From NCBI RefSeq assembly GCF_013215705.1, contig NZ_JABSQR010000015.1, positions 1 to 64,000 on the forward strand: a stretch of 64,000 nt of DNA, read 5' to 3'. Source of the DNA: Moritella sp. GTDB lineage: Bacteria > Pseudomonadota > Gammaproteobacteria > Enterobacterales > Moritellaceae. A program made the translations under genes and the position numbers. Below the pieces are notes generated by a model that saw only the letters and a program-made list of their open reading frames with translations, did no database searches and was not told the origin of the DNA. This document shows, piece by piece, positions 1 through 9,682 of the stretch. Every line of letters begins with the position of its first letter. The stretch's first letter is position 1.

Positions 1-77
1 CCTGAAAGAAACACAAGTATTTAGATTTTGATAAAAAGGGGATGATCAAACCTCTAGCTGATTTGATCAACAACGCC
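1..77. mobile_element. possible IS5/IS903-group insertion sequence end
   Basis: Read on the minus strand from position 77 the sequence begins GGCGTTGTTGATCAAATCAG, which closely resembles the terminal inverted repeat I remember for IS903-group (IS5 family) elements (GGCTTTGTTGAATAAATC). If so, the element lies to the left of 77 and runs off the window. No transposase coding is visible in these 77 bases, so this could be a lone relic. Confidence 0.3.
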
Positions 78-496
78 ATGTGAAAGTATAATGCCATCAT
101 ACGAAGAAAAACTAAATATCATCTTTAACTATTTGAATTAAATGCAACCTATACAACAACAGGAATCATAGAGGCTAAATTTTTTAACTTATGATTTTAA
201 ATCTAGCTTAGCTGCATAGTGGGGTACTTTGTGTTATTAGTCTAAGATCGTTTTGGTAATGAGATCAGATGCATAATAAAGGGGGAGTAAGGAAAATCTC
301 AATGTTGACTTGCTAATGGTTCTTTGTACTACCCATAATACCAGTTTGGGTAGTTGCCAAGCCTTATGCCGTCTGGCGATAGATAAAATAACTCAGCTGA
401 ACTTCCCTTTTTACAGTTTTGATACGTAAAAGGTAGTTGGAAAAAGTAGCTTAGAGCTTATCCTTCAAAGGACTATGGTATTTTTAAAATACTTTC
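78..496. other. AT-rich intergenic stretch, no gene seen
   Basis: No convincing open frame, RNA gene or repeat is visible. The stretch lies inside the presumed integrated element, between a possible IS end and the SRA-like gene, and is rich in stop codons in all frames. Confidence 0.5.
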
Positions 497-877
497 TTAT
501 TCAACTTCTTGTAAATCAAACACATAAGAAAGTTCGCCATATCGACCTGATTTTGATTCAGCTTGATCTAAAACGCTCTGTTCATTAGTACCACCTAAAC
601 AGCTATATTGACCAATGTATTTGTAAAGCCTTGATGATTCATTAGGTTTGATGAATACAGGGAATACGTTATCTGGTTGGGATATAAGTAACTCCGCTTT
701 GGTTGTCACTTTACCGGCATTCCCTGCTTGAACTTGACTAGGACAATCAGGGTTAAGTTCACGATTAAAGCAACCAGCTAGAATGCGTTTATTTTTTTGA
801 GGCAAATATGTTTGTATTTCACCTCCGACCAATTCTTGTATCTCTTTTCTAGCGTAGCTTTTAGTTTTATCAAACAT
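497..877 (-). CDS. small SRA-like (ScoMcrA-type) domain protein
   Basis: A 126-residue protein with no signal peptide or membrane segment. The pattern GGEIQTYLPQKNKRILAGCF, then LNPDCP, then FPVFIKP, then YKYIGQY resembles, from memory, the SRA-like domain found in McrA-type restriction enzymes that read modified cytosine. Here it stands alone with no HNH nuclease fused to it. I chose the ATG at 877 because GGAG lies 5 bases upstream; an upstream TTG at 913 in the same frame has no ribosome site. It lies close to an integrase in a presumed genomic island, so a role in sensing modified DNA (defence or anti-defence) is possible but inferred. The family assignment is uncertain; the open frame itself is solid. 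Confidence 0.55.
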   Translation of the reverse strand: MFDKTKSYARKEIQELVGGEIQTYLPQKNKRILAGCFNRELNPDCPSQVQAGNAGKVTTKAELLISQPDNVFPVFIKPNESSRLYKYIGQYSCLGGTNEQSVLDQAESKSGRYGELSYVFDLQEVE

Positions 878-1129
878 ATTATCTCCATAGTTACATAATG
901 GCTTCTTTTTCAAGTCTTACAATCAAATGATCCGTTCTCGATTCTATGGGCACTTTACATGCATGAGAAAATATTAGTCAAATAACAAATTGAAGAAGTG
1001 AGAGTTCGTGATCGCTTGAATTAGTTTGGATTGTTATGATAGCCGTAAAGACGGCTTATTGTCGATTGGTTTTTTGCTAAGAAAAATACGAATTATCTAT
1101 TTTAATTTTGTAGTTTTATTTAAAATATC

Positions 1130-1176
1130 AAGTGCAGCTAGTGTTAGATATATACTAGTGTAACTAGCTGACACTT
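1130..1176 (-). terminator. imperfect inverted repeat after the integrase gene
   Basis: Arms AAGTGCAGCTAGT (1130-1142) and ACTAGCTGACACTT (1163-1176) pair with one bulged base. The hairpin lies just beyond the integrase stop codon and is followed on the minus strand by a T/A-rich run, so it may end integrase transcription. Confidence 0.4.
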
Positions 1177-1193
1177 TATTTTGATAACAGGCA

Positions 1194-2435
1194 TCAACTT
1201 ACCAACTGCAATCCTTTTTGCCCTGCCACTGATAAATTCCCTTTTGCTGCTTCAACAATATGGTTACTCCACCAGTTCATTAGTTTTTTTCTACGTTCTA
1301 TGTATTCAGAGCGGTTATAAGCACGTCTTACTTCATTCTTGTCTATATGAGCTAATGCAGCTTCAATAACGTCAGGATCAAAGCCCTGTTCGTTTAGCGT
1401 TGTACTGGCTAATGCACGTAAACCATGTGAAACCAATTCCCCCGCAAAGCCCATACGCTTTAAAGCCATGTTAGCTGTTTGGCTATTTGAGTGCTTTCTT
1501 GGATCTCGGTGGCTAGGGAAAACGAATTCTCGATGCTGGCTAATCGGTTTCATTACTTCTAATATCGCATACGTTTCCTTAGTAAGAGGGATCGTGTGTG
1601 GTTTTTTCATTTTCATTCGTTCAGCAGGAATTATCCACGTACCTTTATCAAGGTCTATGTCATCCCATCTAGCCGTGGCAGACTCTATGGGGCGTGTCAT
1701 GGTATGCAGTTGCCATTCAATGAGGCAACGTGTAGTTCGAGTTATGTTAGCGCTGTAAAGTCGTTGCATAAGCTCTGGTAAACGATCTGGCTCAATGGTT
1801 GCCATGTGTTGTTTTTTGGCTGCTGGGAATAGCTTAGTAATATCTGAAAGGTAATTAACTTCAATGTGACCGGACGCAACTGCAAGCCTCATGACCTCAT
1901 TAATGATACGGCATAAACGTTTTACTGTTTCAAAATTACCTTTGGCTTTTACTGGTTCAAGAATACGAATTACAGGCATTGGTTTAATATGTTGAATCGG
2001 TGTATTGCCTAGAGAGGGGATGATATGTTTTTGTAATGACTGATAAGCTTTTTCGGCAGTTTCAGGCTCCACTGCTTGTTGTTTCAAAACAAACCATTTT
2101 AGAGCAAAGACTCCAAATGTATTTTCTAGGTCATCTCTATCTTTTTGTTGAGCTTCGTCTTTATGCGTTTTGGGATCAATATTATTTGCTAAGAGCTTTT
2201 TAGCATCTGCTCTTCGTTTTCTAGCATCGGCAAGAGATACATCCGGATATTTACCAAAACTAATATTTGTTCTTTTTTTGCTAATAGGATGGGAATATTT
2301 CAAGATCCACAGTTTTGAACCCGTAGTTTTAACCCTTAGTTGTAATCCGTCACCATCAGATAGGGTGTAATCTTTATCTCGAGGTTTAGACAGTTTAACT
2401 TCTGTATTCGTTAAAGGAGCAACTTTTTTAGCCAT
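1194..2435 (-). CDS. tyrosine recombinase/integrase, P4 type
   Basis: A site-specific recombinase of 413 residues, the usual length for the P4/DUF4102 integrase group that inserts islands into tRNA genes. The N-terminal third holds the arm-binding DUF4102 fold (DGDGLQLRVKTTGSKLWILK near residue 30). A central SAM-like core-binding domain follows. The catalytic domain shows the first arginine in TMTRPIESATARW, the HGLR box, the later AALAH histidine and the nucleophilic tyrosine in RRAYNRSEY. All key residues are present, so the enzyme looks active. It is read away from tRNA-Ile2, whose 3' end starts about 170 bases upstream, the usual layout for an island attachment site. The element body should lie to the left, outside the window. 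No excisionase gene is visible in the window. Confidence 0.93.
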   Translation of the reverse strand: MAKKVAPLTNTEVKLSKPRDKDYTLSDGDGLQLRVKTTGSKLWILKYSHPISKKRTNISFGKYPDVSLADARKRRADAKKLLANNIDPKTHKDEAQQKDRDDLENTFGVFALKWFVLKQQAVEPETAEKAYQSLQKHIIPSLGNTPIQHIKPMPVIRILEPVKAKGNFETVKRLCRIINEVMRLAVASGHIEVNYLSDITKLFPAAKKQHMATIEPDRLPELMQRLYSANITRTTRCLIEWQLHTMTRPIESATARWDDIDLDKGTWIIPAERMKMKKPHTIPLTKETYAILEVMKPISQHREFVFPSHRDPRKHSNSQTANMALKRMGFAGELVSHGLRALASTTLNEQGFDPDVIEAALAHIDKNEVRRAYNRSEYIERRKKLMNWWSNHIVEAAKGNLSVAGQKGLQLVS

Positions 2436-2570
2436 GATGTACCACCGGAATTTACACAGAATAGTGTTGGTACATGGAATGGTACATTAAAACGTGGATG
2501 TTAGAAAATGGCTATGGACGCTAATGGATTGAGCTGTGACGTAAATCATTGATTTCATTTTCTTCAGATG

Positions 2571-2596
2571 AAAAAAAAGACGTCCGAGGACGTCTT
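2571..2596 (-). terminator. rho-independent terminator of tRNA-Ile2
   Basis: A near-perfect stem AGACGTCC/GGACGTCT with a 2-base loop is followed on the minus strand by eight T residues. It lies 13 bases beyond the tRNA 3' end and should end its transcript before the integrase gene. Confidence 0.85.
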
Positions 2597-2608
2597 CAAT
2601 CAAAAATT

Positions 2609-2640
2609 TGGTGGGCCCTCCCAGACTTGAACTGGGGACC
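2609..2640. other. candidate attachment site (3' end of tRNA-Ile2)
   Basis: The T-arm and acceptor end of the tRNA is the segment usually duplicated by P4-type integrases, and such an integrase gene is adjacent. The second copy (attR) is not in the window, so the exact core cannot be fixed here. Confidence 0.4.
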
Positions 2641-2685
2641 TGCCGATTATGAGTCGGATGCTCTAACCAACTGAGCTAAGGGCCC
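2609..2685 (-). tRNA. tRNA-Ile2 (CAU anticodon, lysidine-modified type)
   Basis: A 77-base cloverleaf with encoded CCA end. The 5' acceptor strand GGGCCCT pairs with AGGGCCC before discriminator A and CCA, the D arm is AGCTCAGTTGGTTAGAGC, and the T arm is CCCAGTTCAAGTCTGGG. The anticodon is CAT (positions 2651-2649) within GACTCATAATC. The overall sequence matches the ileX/ileY type and not elongator or initiator tRNA-Met, so the C should be modified to lysidine by TilS and read AUA. It is the likely integration target of the adjacent integrase. Confidence 0.9.
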
Positions 2686-2798
2686 TGATCTTTCAAACGT
2701 TCTTACGACGCTTTAAGATGCAGAAAGTATATAAGCATACTTTCTGCATGTCTAGGTTATATTCAATAACTTAGACAAGGAACCTGCTAACTGCTCAA

Positions 2799-4628
2799 TT
2801 ATTCGTCTAAGAAGCTACGTAGCTGTTCGCTGCGGCTAGGATGACGTAATTTACGTAATGCCTTCGCTTCAATTTGACGGATACGCTCACGCGTTACATC
2901 GAACTGTTTACCCACTTCTTCAAGTGTGTGGTCAGTATTCATATCGATACCAAAACGCATACGCAGCACTTTCGCTTCACGGGCGGTTAGGCCAGCTAGT
3001 ACGTCGTCTGTCGCGCCTTTAAGGCTATCTTTTGTAGCAGCGTCAACGGGTAAAGAAAGCGTGGTATCTTCAATGAAATCGCCTAAGTGAGAATCTTCAT
3101 CATCACCGATAGGTGTTTCCATTGAGATTGGCTCTTTAGCAATCTTCAATACTTTACGAATACGATCTTCTGGCATCATCATGCGCTCAGCCAATTCTTC
3201 TGGCGTTGCTTCACGGCCCATCTCTTGCAGCATTTGACGCGAAATACGATTCAGTTTATTGATTGTTTCAATCATATGCACTGGAATACGGATTGTACGT
3301 GCTTGGTCAGCAATAGAACGGGTGATCGCCTGACGGATCCACCATGTAGCGTAAGTCGAGAATTTGTAACCACGACGGTATTCAAACTTATCTACGGCTT
3401 TCATCAGACCGATGTTACCTTCCTGGATTAAATCAAGGAACTGTAGACCACGGTTGGTGTATTTTTTGGCAATCGAAATTACCAGACGTAAATTCGCTTC
3501 AACCATTTCTTTTTTCGCACGGCGGGCTTTCGCTTCACCAATACTCATACGACGGTTGATGTTTTTGATCTGTGAGATAGTCAGACCAGTGGTATTTTCG
3601 ACTAACTTTAATTTGTTGATACAACGGCGTACGTCAAAGTCGATACGCTGTAATGCTTGCGCATAAGGTGCCGCAGATTGTTGTGCTTTTTCGAACCAAG
3701 TAAAGTCAGTCTCGTTGCCAGCAAATGCTTCGACGAAAGCGGCTTTTGGCATTTTGCATTGTTCAACACACATCTTGATCACAAGACGTTCTTGCACACG
3801 TACGTGATCCATCATGTGACGCATGCTATTAACGATGCGATCAAACTGTTTTGGGACCAGACGGAAAGTACGGAATACTTCACTTAACATTTCAACGTGT
3901 AGGCGTGTTTTCGGGTGTTCTAAGCCGTGGTCTTTAATGCCTTTGAGTAATGCTGCGTGATGTTTGCGTAGTTCGGCAAATTTTTCAGCTGCTTCTTCAG
4001 GATCCGGGCCTTTGTTGCCTTCTTCCTCTTCTTCGTCATCATCAGTATTACCAGCTTCATTTTGTTTCTTGGTAACTTCAGAACCGATATGTGTTGCTGT
4101 TGGTGCTACATCGTCTGCATTTGGATCGATGAAACCCGTGATGATGTCACTTAAGCGTGATTCTTCAGCCAGAAATTTGTCATATTCAGCTAATAACGAA
4201 TTAATTGCTTCTGGGTATTCTGCTACGGCAGTTTGTACCGCATAGATACCTTCTTCAATACGTTTAGCAATGACGATCTCGCCTTCACGAGTCAATAGCT
4301 CAACGGTACCCATCTCACGCATGTACATGCGCACTGGATCGGTAGTTCGGCCGATCTCAGATTCTACTGAAGCAAGCGCTGCGGCTGCAGCTTCGGCGGC
4401 ATCATCATCAGGTGCTGATGTATTTTCTGCCATCAACAGGTCATCTGCATCAGGTGCTGTTTCTAGCACTTGAATACCCATGTCATTGATCATTTGAATA
4501 ATATCTTCAACCTGATCTGAATCCACGATATCTTGTGGTAAATGATCATTTACTTCTGCATAAGTTAGGTAACCTTGTTCTTTACCTTTAGCGACAAGAA
4601 GTTTTAATTGTGATTGAGGGGATTCCAT
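2799..4628 (-). CDS. rpoD: RNA polymerase primary sigma factor sigma-70
   Basis: The housekeeping sigma factor, which directs core RNA polymerase to most promoters. It has 609 residues, close to the 613 of E. coli. Visible in order are region 1.1 ([20 protein letters not shown]), the RpoD-specific non-conserved region with an acidic DDDEEEEEG run near residue 195, region 2.1-2.4 ([20 protein letters not shown] near residue 410), region 3, and region 4.2 with the -35 reading helix ([18 protein letters not shown] near 579). It is the last gene of the rpsU-dnaG-rpoD macromolecular synthesis operon and is separated from dnaG by 250 bases. That gap leaves room for its own promoters or RNA processing, as known in enterics. 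Confidence 0.98.
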   Translation of the reverse strand: MESPQSQLKLLVAKGKEQGYLTYAEVNDHLPQDIVDSDQVEDIIQMINDMGIQVLETAPDADDLLMAENTSAPDDDAAEAAAAALASVESEIGRTTDPVRMYMREMGTVELLTREGEIVIAKRIEEGIYAVQTAVAEYPEAINSLLAEYDKFLAEESRLSDIITGFIDPNADDVAPTATHIGSEVTKKQNEAGNTDDDEEEEEGNKGPDPEEAAEKFAELRKHHAALLKGIKDHGLEHPKTRLHVEMLSEVFRTFRLVPKQFDRIVNSMRHMMDHVRVQERLVIKMCVEQCKMPKAAFVEAFAGNETDFTWFEKAQQSAAPYAQALQRIDFDVRRCINKLKLVENTTGLTISQIKNINRRMSIGEAKARRAKKEMVEANLRLVISIAKKYTNRGLQFLDLIQEGNIGLMKAVDKFEYRRGYKFSTYATWWIRQAITRSIADQARTIRIPVHMIETINKLNRISRQMLQEMGREATPEELAERMMMPEDRIRKVLKIAKEPISMETPIGDDEDSHLGDFIEDTTLSLPVDAATKDSLKGATDDVLAGLTAREAKVLRMRFGIDMNTDHTLEEVGKQFDVTRERIRQIEAKALRKLRHPSRSEQLRSFLDE

Positions 4629-4878
4629 AGAATACTTCCACTCCGGTGACGTGGTTCAAAGATACAGACGCAAAAGCACTGCGCAAACAAAGCAGTATAG
4701 TGCTAAACGGTGCTTTTTTCTACTTATTGGTGTAATTATTGTGGTTAAAATGCGCATTAATACAACGGTTATCTCGTTATACTAAGCGAAAGCTTTCAAC
4801 TCAGTGTTCTGAGACGATTTAGTTCGGCTCTTTTTGTTAGTACTGTAAATGGGGTTTAATGGATCACATTTCAAGCCA

Positions 4879-6615
4879 TTATGATGATTTTAATTCATCT
4901 AAAATACTTTTATACTCCAAAAGCTCAGATTTAGTTAAACCACCTTGGGCTGATTTTAATTGTAGTTCACCGAAACGTTGTTCGATGACTTGGGTTGAAA
5001 GAACAAATAAAGTATCGAAAAATTCGGCTTCAATGGCGTCATCTGCGCCATGATCCCAAACTGCCAGCTTTATCAGTGCTTTCTGCTCTGGTGTATCGCG
5101 CCAATATTCTAATAATTGTGCGGTACTTATTTGATCGCTACTATTTGTTTGTGCTAACAATTTTAATAAGATATTAATGCCAGGCAATTTTAATTGCGGC
5201 AAATCATCGAATATCGGTAGGTTAAAACCAATGTGCGGATTTTGCAATAATAATCCAATAGCACGACGTATTGGCGTTATTTGGATTGCTTTTTTGGTTG
5301 GTTTCGCTGTTGCAATGCTGGTAAACAGTTTATTTAGCTTAGCTTCATCCCAGCCTAAAAATCGAGCCAACTTCTTTAATACGATACCACGATAGAAACC
5401 GTCCGGCATTTTTTCAATCAGGGGTTTGACTTGGCTAGCCAATTTACTGCGTCCTGCGTCGGTCAGGGTGTCGATATTTTGGCTTAAGCGACTAAATAAA
5501 AAGTCCGGTAAGGTCTGGGCCTCTTTAAACAGTTGCTCCAGTGCATCTTTACCTTGGTGGCGGACTAATGAATCTGGGTCTTCGCCGTCAGGTAAAAATA
5601 CAAAGTTGAGTTCTTTACCATCACGCAACTGCGGCAGGGCGTTTTCGAGTGCGCGCCATGCCGCATCACGCCCAGCTTTATCACCGTCGTAACAACAGAT
5701 CACTTGACTGGTATTGCGGAATAAGGTCTGCATCTGATCGCCAGACGTTGAGGTACCCAATGACGCCACAGCATAATCAATGCCAAACTGCGCCAAGGCC
5801 ACTACGTCCATATACCCTTCAACCACCACAATTTGTGGGATCTCTTTATACGCTTGGCGTACTTCGTATAATCCATAAAGCTCTTTGCCTTTATGGAAGA
5901 TCGGCGTTTCGGGTGAGTTCAGGTATTTGGGTTTTTCATCACCCAGTACTCGACCACCATAACCAATGACGCGGCCACGTTTATCACGGATCGGGAACAT
6001 CACCCGTTCACGAAAACGATCGTAACGACGTGATTGACCTTCATTCTCAATTAATACACCGGTGGTGAGCAATTGATCTTCGGTGTGTTTGTCACGGCCA
6101 AAACGTTTTAATACGTTGTCCCAACCGGGGGCAGCATAACCAATGGCGTATTTTTTAATGACCTCGGCAGACAATCCGCGCTGCTTTAAATAATCATTAA
6201 CGACGCGTTTGTTTGGGTGTTCTTTTAGCTGGTACTGATAGAAGCGCGTGACACTTTCTAATAGCTCGTAATAATCTTTACGTTCAGGCGCCGTTGGCCC
6301 CTGTGTACCGCCTTCTTCTCTGGGTACTTCCATACCGTAAAAACTGGCCAGATCTTCAATGGCTTCGACAAACTCAAGGTTGTCGTATTCCATTAAGAAA
6401 CCGATGGCGTTACCGTGCGCACCACAGCCAAAGCAGTGGTAGAACTGTTTATCTTGGCTGACTGTAAAAGAAGGGCTTTTCTCATTATGGAACGGGCAGC
6501 AAGCCTGGTAGTTTTTCCCTGCTTTTTTCAGCTTGACGCGTTTTTCGACGATATCCACGATATCAGCTCGACCTATCAAGCCATCGATAAAGTCGCGAGG
6601 TATTCTACCGGCCAT
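4879..6615 (-). CDS. dnaG: DNA primase
   Basis: Synthesises the RNA primers for replication forks and is recruited by the DnaB helicase. It has 578 residues, the usual length. A CHC2 zinc finger uses C40, H43, C61 and C64 (CCPFHNEK and HCFGCG). The catalytic TOPRIM fold shows VVVEGYMDVV near residue 264 and the DxD-type CYDGDKAGRDAA near 308. The last 150 residues are the helical DnaB-binding domain, which is poorly conserved as usual. The start ATG at 6615 has AGG 6 bases upstream. It lies between rpsU and rpoD. A strong hairpin terminator upstream lets only part of the rpsU transcription reach it, which in E. coli keeps primase scarce. Confidence 0.97.
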   Translation of the reverse strand: MAGRIPRDFIDGLIGRADIVDIVEKRVKLKKAGKNYQACCPFHNEKSPSFTVSQDKQFYHCFGCGAHGNAIGFLMEYDNLEFVEAIEDLASFYGMEVPREEGGTQGPTAPERKDYYELLESVTRFYQYQLKEHPNKRVVNDYLKQRGLSAEVIKKYAIGYAAPGWDNVLKRFGRDKHTEDQLLTTGVLIENEGQSRRYDRFRERVMFPIRDKRGRVIGYGGRVLGDEKPKYLNSPETPIFHKGKELYGLYEVRQAYKEIPQIVVVEGYMDVVALAQFGIDYAVASLGTSTSGDQMQTLFRNTSQVICCYDGDKAGRDAAWRALENALPQLRDGKELNFVFLPDGEDPDSLVRHQGKDALEQLFKEAQTLPDFLFSRLSQNIDTLTDAGRSKLASQVKPLIEKMPDGFYRGIVLKKLARFLGWDEAKLNKLFTSIATAKPTKKAIQITPIRRAIGLLLQNPHIGFNLPIFDDLPQLKLPGINILLKLLAQTNSSDQISTAQLLEYWRDTPEQKALIKLAVWDHGADDAIEAEFFDTLFVLSTQVIEQRFGELQLKSAQGGLTKSELLEYKSILDELKSS

Positions 6616-6754
6616 ATGTACCTAACTAATGAGTATGAAGATGATTGCTAATTGCAATGACAGTAACAATTACAGAAAATACGTGACTCATTATGGTGAA
6701 TAAATCAGTTATGTACTGGTATCGTTATAAGACTAGGGTAATAAATTGTATGAG

Positions 6755-6800
6755 TTTTGAAAAGCAAACAAGCCGTGACTCTAGGAGTTCACGGCTTGTT
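6755..6800 (-). terminator. rpsU-dnaG partial terminator
   Basis: A 12-bp perfect stem AACAAGCCGTGA/TCACGGCTTGTT spans 6767-6800, followed on the minus strand by TGCTTTT. It sits between rpsU and dnaG, the same place as the T1 terminator of the E. coli operon, where read-through sets the low DnaG level. Confidence 0.85.
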
Positions 6801-6886
6801 AATAGGCGTTATCTTTAGCAGGTTAAGTCAAAGACTTGTTCTGAGGGATAAGCCTAAAATGCATACAGTAGTTATACTAATAGATC

Positions 6887-7102
6887 TTAGTATAGACGTA
6901 CGCGACGTGCATTTTCACGAGACAATTTCTTAGCTAGACGCTTAGATGCTGCTGCTTTAGCACGTTTACGAACTGTAGTAGGTTTTTCGTAATGCTCACG
7001 ACGACGTACTTCAGACAAGATACCTGCTTTTTCGCAAGAGCGTTTGAAACGACGTAGTGCAACGTCAAACGGTTCGTTTTCACGTACTTTAATTACTGGC
7101 AT
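6887..7102 (-). CDS. rpsU: 30S ribosomal protein S21
   Basis: Small basic ribosomal protein of the 30S subunit, needed for efficient initiation. The ATG at 7102 gives 71 residues beginning [20 protein letters not shown], exactly the family length, with GGAAG 5 to 6 bases upstream; a TTG four codons earlier lacks that support. The C-terminal half is dominated by Lys and Arg ([20 protein letters not shown]). It is the first gene of the rpsU-dnaG-rpoD operon and divergent from tsaD, with about 190 bases between them holding both promoters. Confidence 0.98.
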   Translation of the reverse strand: MPVIKVRENEPFDVALRRFKRSCEKAGILSEVRRREHYEKPTTVRKRAKAAASKRLAKKLSRENARRVRLY

Positions 7103-7295
7103 GTTTGCTTCCAACTTATAGGTTTAATGGTTCCAAGTTATCTGGAACCTAAAATATTTTTATAGAAATTCTACAAAAATGGTGCCGAATTGTACTCTAG
7201 AACACGATTAAATGTAAAGCGCAATAATTTGGCGCTGGAGAAATAAGTATAGCGCAGGTACTATTGGGCTGTCATACATAAGGTGAATGAATAAA

Positions 7296-8339
7296 ATGCG
7301 CGTAATAGGAATAGAAACATCATGTGATGAGACCGGCATTGCAATTTATTGTGATGAACAAGGGCTAATGGCTCATCAACTTTATAGCCAAGTAAAACTG
7401 CATGCCGATTATGGCGGTGTAGTACCGGAATTAGCGTCACGTGACCATGTGCGTAAAATTATTCCACTGATTAAAGCGGCGCTGGCCGAAGCGGGCTGTA
7501 CGAAAGATGATATCGACGGCATTGCCTATACCACAGGGCCGGGATTGGTTGGTGCACTTATGGTGGGAGCTACAGTTGGCCGTAGTATCGCTTATGCGTG
7601 GGATATTCCGGCATTAGGTATTAACCATATGGAAGGTCATATGTTAGCGCCAATGCTGGAAGAGCATACCCCTGACTTTCCGTTCTTAGCGATGCTGGTG
7701 TCGGGTGGTCATACGCAAATTGTCCGTGTTGACGGTATTGGTCAGTATGAATTGCTGGGCGAATCGGTCGATGACGCTGCGGGCGAAGCATTTGATAAAA
7801 CCGCCAAATTATTGGGTTTAGATTATCCAGGTGGACCTCGTTTATCGGCATTGGCTGATAAAGGGGTCGCAGGGCGTTATCGGTTCCCGCGTCCCATGAC
7901 GGACCGCCCCGGTTTAGATTTTAGTTTCTCAGGGCTAAAAACATTTGCGGCGAATACCATTGCCAAAGAAAAGAAATTAGCAGAAGAAGCGGGTGCCGAT
8001 GGCGTTGATGAGCAAACCCGTGCAGATATTGCATTTGCATTCCAAGACGCTGTCGTTGATACCATTTCAATTAAGCTAAAACGAGCAATCAAAGCAACCG
8101 GCATTAAACGGCTGGTGGTTGCTGGTGGTGTCAGTGCTAATAAATACTTACGCATTAAATTAGCCGAGATGATGGAGCAGCAACACGGTGAAGTTTTCTA
8201 TCCGCGTATTGAGTTTTGTACTGACAATGGCGCGATGATCGCGTATGCCGGTTTACAACGTTTACGTCACGGTGGTGATGACAGCTTAGAGATCATTGCA
8301 CGTCCGCGTTGGCCATTAGATCAAATGGATGCGATATAA
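7296..8339 (+). CDS. tsaD: tRNA N6-adenosine threonylcarbamoyltransferase TsaD
   Basis: Transfers threonylcarbamoyl from threonylcarbamoyl-AMP to A37 of tRNAs reading ANN codons, working with TsaB and TsaE. The 347 residues show the ASKHA-type [18 protein letters not shown] opening and the metal-binding H111 and H115 in [17 protein letters not shown] and the [10 protein letters not shown] box complete the signature. I start at the ATG at 7296 because AAGGTG lies about 10 bases upstream; the in-frame ATG at 7287 is only one base from that site. It is divergent from rpsU as in E. coli and is closed by a terminator at 8401. Confidence 0.97.
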   Translation: MRVIGIETSCDETGIAIYCDEQGLMAHQLYSQVKLHADYGGVVPELASRDHVRKIIPLIKAALAEAGCTKDDIDGIAYTTGPGLVGALMVGATVGRSIAYAWDIPALGINHMEGHMLAPMLEEHTPDFPFLAMLVSGGHTQIVRVDGIGQYELLGESVDDAAGEAFDKTAKLLGLDYPGGPRLSALADKGVAGRYRFPRPMTDRPGLDFSFSGLKTFAANTIAKEKKLAEEAGADGVDEQTRADIAFAFQDAVVDTISIKLKRAIKATGIKRLVVAGGVSANKYLRIKLAEMMEQQHGEVFYPRIEFCTDNGAMIAYAGLQRLRHGGDDSLEIIARPRWPLDQMDAI

Positions 8340-8400
8340 GTCATAACTATTTGATGTTTTAGTTGTCATAGTTACTTAAATGGGTAAATTTGATGAACAT

Positions 8401-8434
8401 AAACCAGACTATCGGTAGTTAGTCTGGTTTTTTT
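8401..8434 (+). terminator. terminator after tsaD
   Basis: A perfect 11-bp stem AAACCAGACTA/TAGTCTGGTTT with an 8-base loop, followed by a run of T. Confidence 0.9.
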
Positions 8435-8521
8435 ATAACTGCGAATGGATGACGCGAGTTGATTTGGTTTTATACTATTTAAAATTATAATATCTAAACA
8501 CTTTTTAGGGATAAGTTAATC

Positions 8522-9013
8522 ATGAAAATAGCAGCGTTAAAAATGACCGTGGCCGCCGGCATAATGGCTTTATTATCAGCGTGTTCAAGTCAAACTAACA
8601 TTGAAAGTAACCTTGATATTAGTGGTGCACCAGATTGGGTGAATATCGGTACGCAAACTGTCGATGATGATTCTGGGCGTTTATTACACGGTGTGGGCAT
8701 GTCAAATGGCATTGCTGACCAATCCTTACAAAAATCTGTCGCTGATAACCGTGCACGTGCCGAAGTTGCGCGTATCCTAGCGATATCGGTTGATGTAATG
8801 CAGGCGGATTATACCGCGGCGGCCAATGGTGAGATCAGCGCCAATGTGGAACGTGAAATTAAAGCGAAAACAAAATTAGCACTCAATGGCGTAAAAATTA
8901 TTGGTCGTTGGAAAAATCCAGATAATGGCGATATTTATGCCTTTGCTGAATTAGACCTGGCTGATCTGGACGCGGCAATCAAGCGTGCGACTGCATTAAC
9001 GCCAAAGCAGTAA
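8522..9013 (+). CDS. LPP20-family lipoprotein
   Basis: A 163-residue envelope lipoprotein. The signal peptide ends in the lipobox LLSAC with the lipidated Cys at residue 21, and Ser follows it, which fits outer-membrane sorting. The mature part opens with APDWVN and contains GVGMSNGIADQSLQKSVADN followed by RARAEVARIL, the hallmark of the LPP20/FlgP-type fold. FlgP itself supports the flagellar motor in vibrios, but the family is broad and I do not claim that role here. It is first in a co-directional set of four exported proteins, with 57 bases to the next gene. AGGGATAAG precedes the ATG. Confidence 0.8.
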   Translation: MKIAALKMTVAAGIMALLSACSSQTNIESNLDISGAPDWVNIGTQTVDDDSGRLLHGVGMSNGIADQSLQKSVADNRARAEVARILAISVDVMQADYTAAANGEISANVEREIKAKTKLALNGVKIIGRWKNPDNGDIYAFAELDLADLDAAIKRATALTPKQ

Positions 9014-9070
9014 TGCTATTATTTAGGCATTCATGAATTGAAGTAGTTAAATTTAGGAAGGAAACTGTCA

Positions 9071-9673
9071 ATGAATAAGTTGTTTAAATTAGTATTGGGT
9101 TCGATCTTAGTATCGACGTTATTAGCTGGCTGTAGTACCTCGGTAGAGCGTATTGATGCGGGCCAAACTGTCGATTTAAGTGGTGCGTGGAACGACACTG
9201 ATTCACAAATGGTGGCGCAGGAAATGATCAGTGATGTGTTAGCACGTCCTTGGTATAGCAATTTCACTGCCAAAACCGGTAAAGCACCGGCTGTTATTAT
9301 CGGTACTGTACGTAACTTAAGTCATGAACACATTAATACCAAAACCTTTGTTAACGAAATGGAACGCGAACTGATTAATAGCGGTCGTGTCGAGTTTGTG
9401 GCATCCAGTGATGAACGTAACGAGATCCGTGAAGAACGTATTGATCAAGACTTAAATTCAACGGAATCAACGCGTAATGCGGCTGGTCAAGAGCAAGGCG
9501 CAGACTTTATTTTGAAAGGTCAGATCAATACCATTATTGATACTGCGGATAGCGAGCAAGTACGTTATTACCAAGTTGATTTAAGCCTCATCAGCCTAGC
9601 GGATAACCGCAAGGTATGGGTTGGCCAGAAGAAACTGAAGAAACTCGTGTCTAACGGTAAACTACGTTATTAA
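9071..9673 (+). CDS. LpoB-type penicillin-binding protein activator lipoprotein
   Basis: A 200-residue outer-membrane lipoprotein with lipobox LLAGC (Cys at 21). DLSGAWNDTDSQMVAQEMIS followed by APAVIIGTVRNLSHEHINTK and FVNEMERELINSGRVEFVAS match the PF13036/LpoB family. In E. coli that family reaches through the peptidoglycan to stimulate PBP1b. A C-terminal ADFILKGQI...VWVGQKKLKKLV segment completes the fold. There is a strong ribosome site AGGAAGGA. It is second in the four-gene lipoprotein cluster, unlike the E. coli lpoB locus, so its partner may differ. I leave the symbol blank because orthology to E. coli lpoB was not tested. Confidence 0.75.
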   Translation: MNKLFKLVLGSILVSTLLAGCSTSVERIDAGQTVDLSGAWNDTDSQMVAQEMISDVLARPWYSNFTAKTGKAPAVIIGTVRNLSHEHINTKTFVNEMERELINSGRVEFVASSDERNEIREERIDQDLNSTESTRNAAGQEQGADFILKGQINTIIDTADSEQVRYYQVDLSLISLADNRKVWVGQKKLKKLVSNGKLRY

Positions 9674-9682
9674 TAGGTCGTG

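Noticed and set aside
1039-1055. small AGCCGT/ACGGCT hairpin as a terminator
   Set aside because: It has only a 6-bp stem, no gene reads into it, and the T-run is too far away.
3964-4473. Ser/Ala-rich frames opposite rpoD
   Set aside because: They mirror the acidic and Ala-rich segments of rpoD in another frame and have no independent support.
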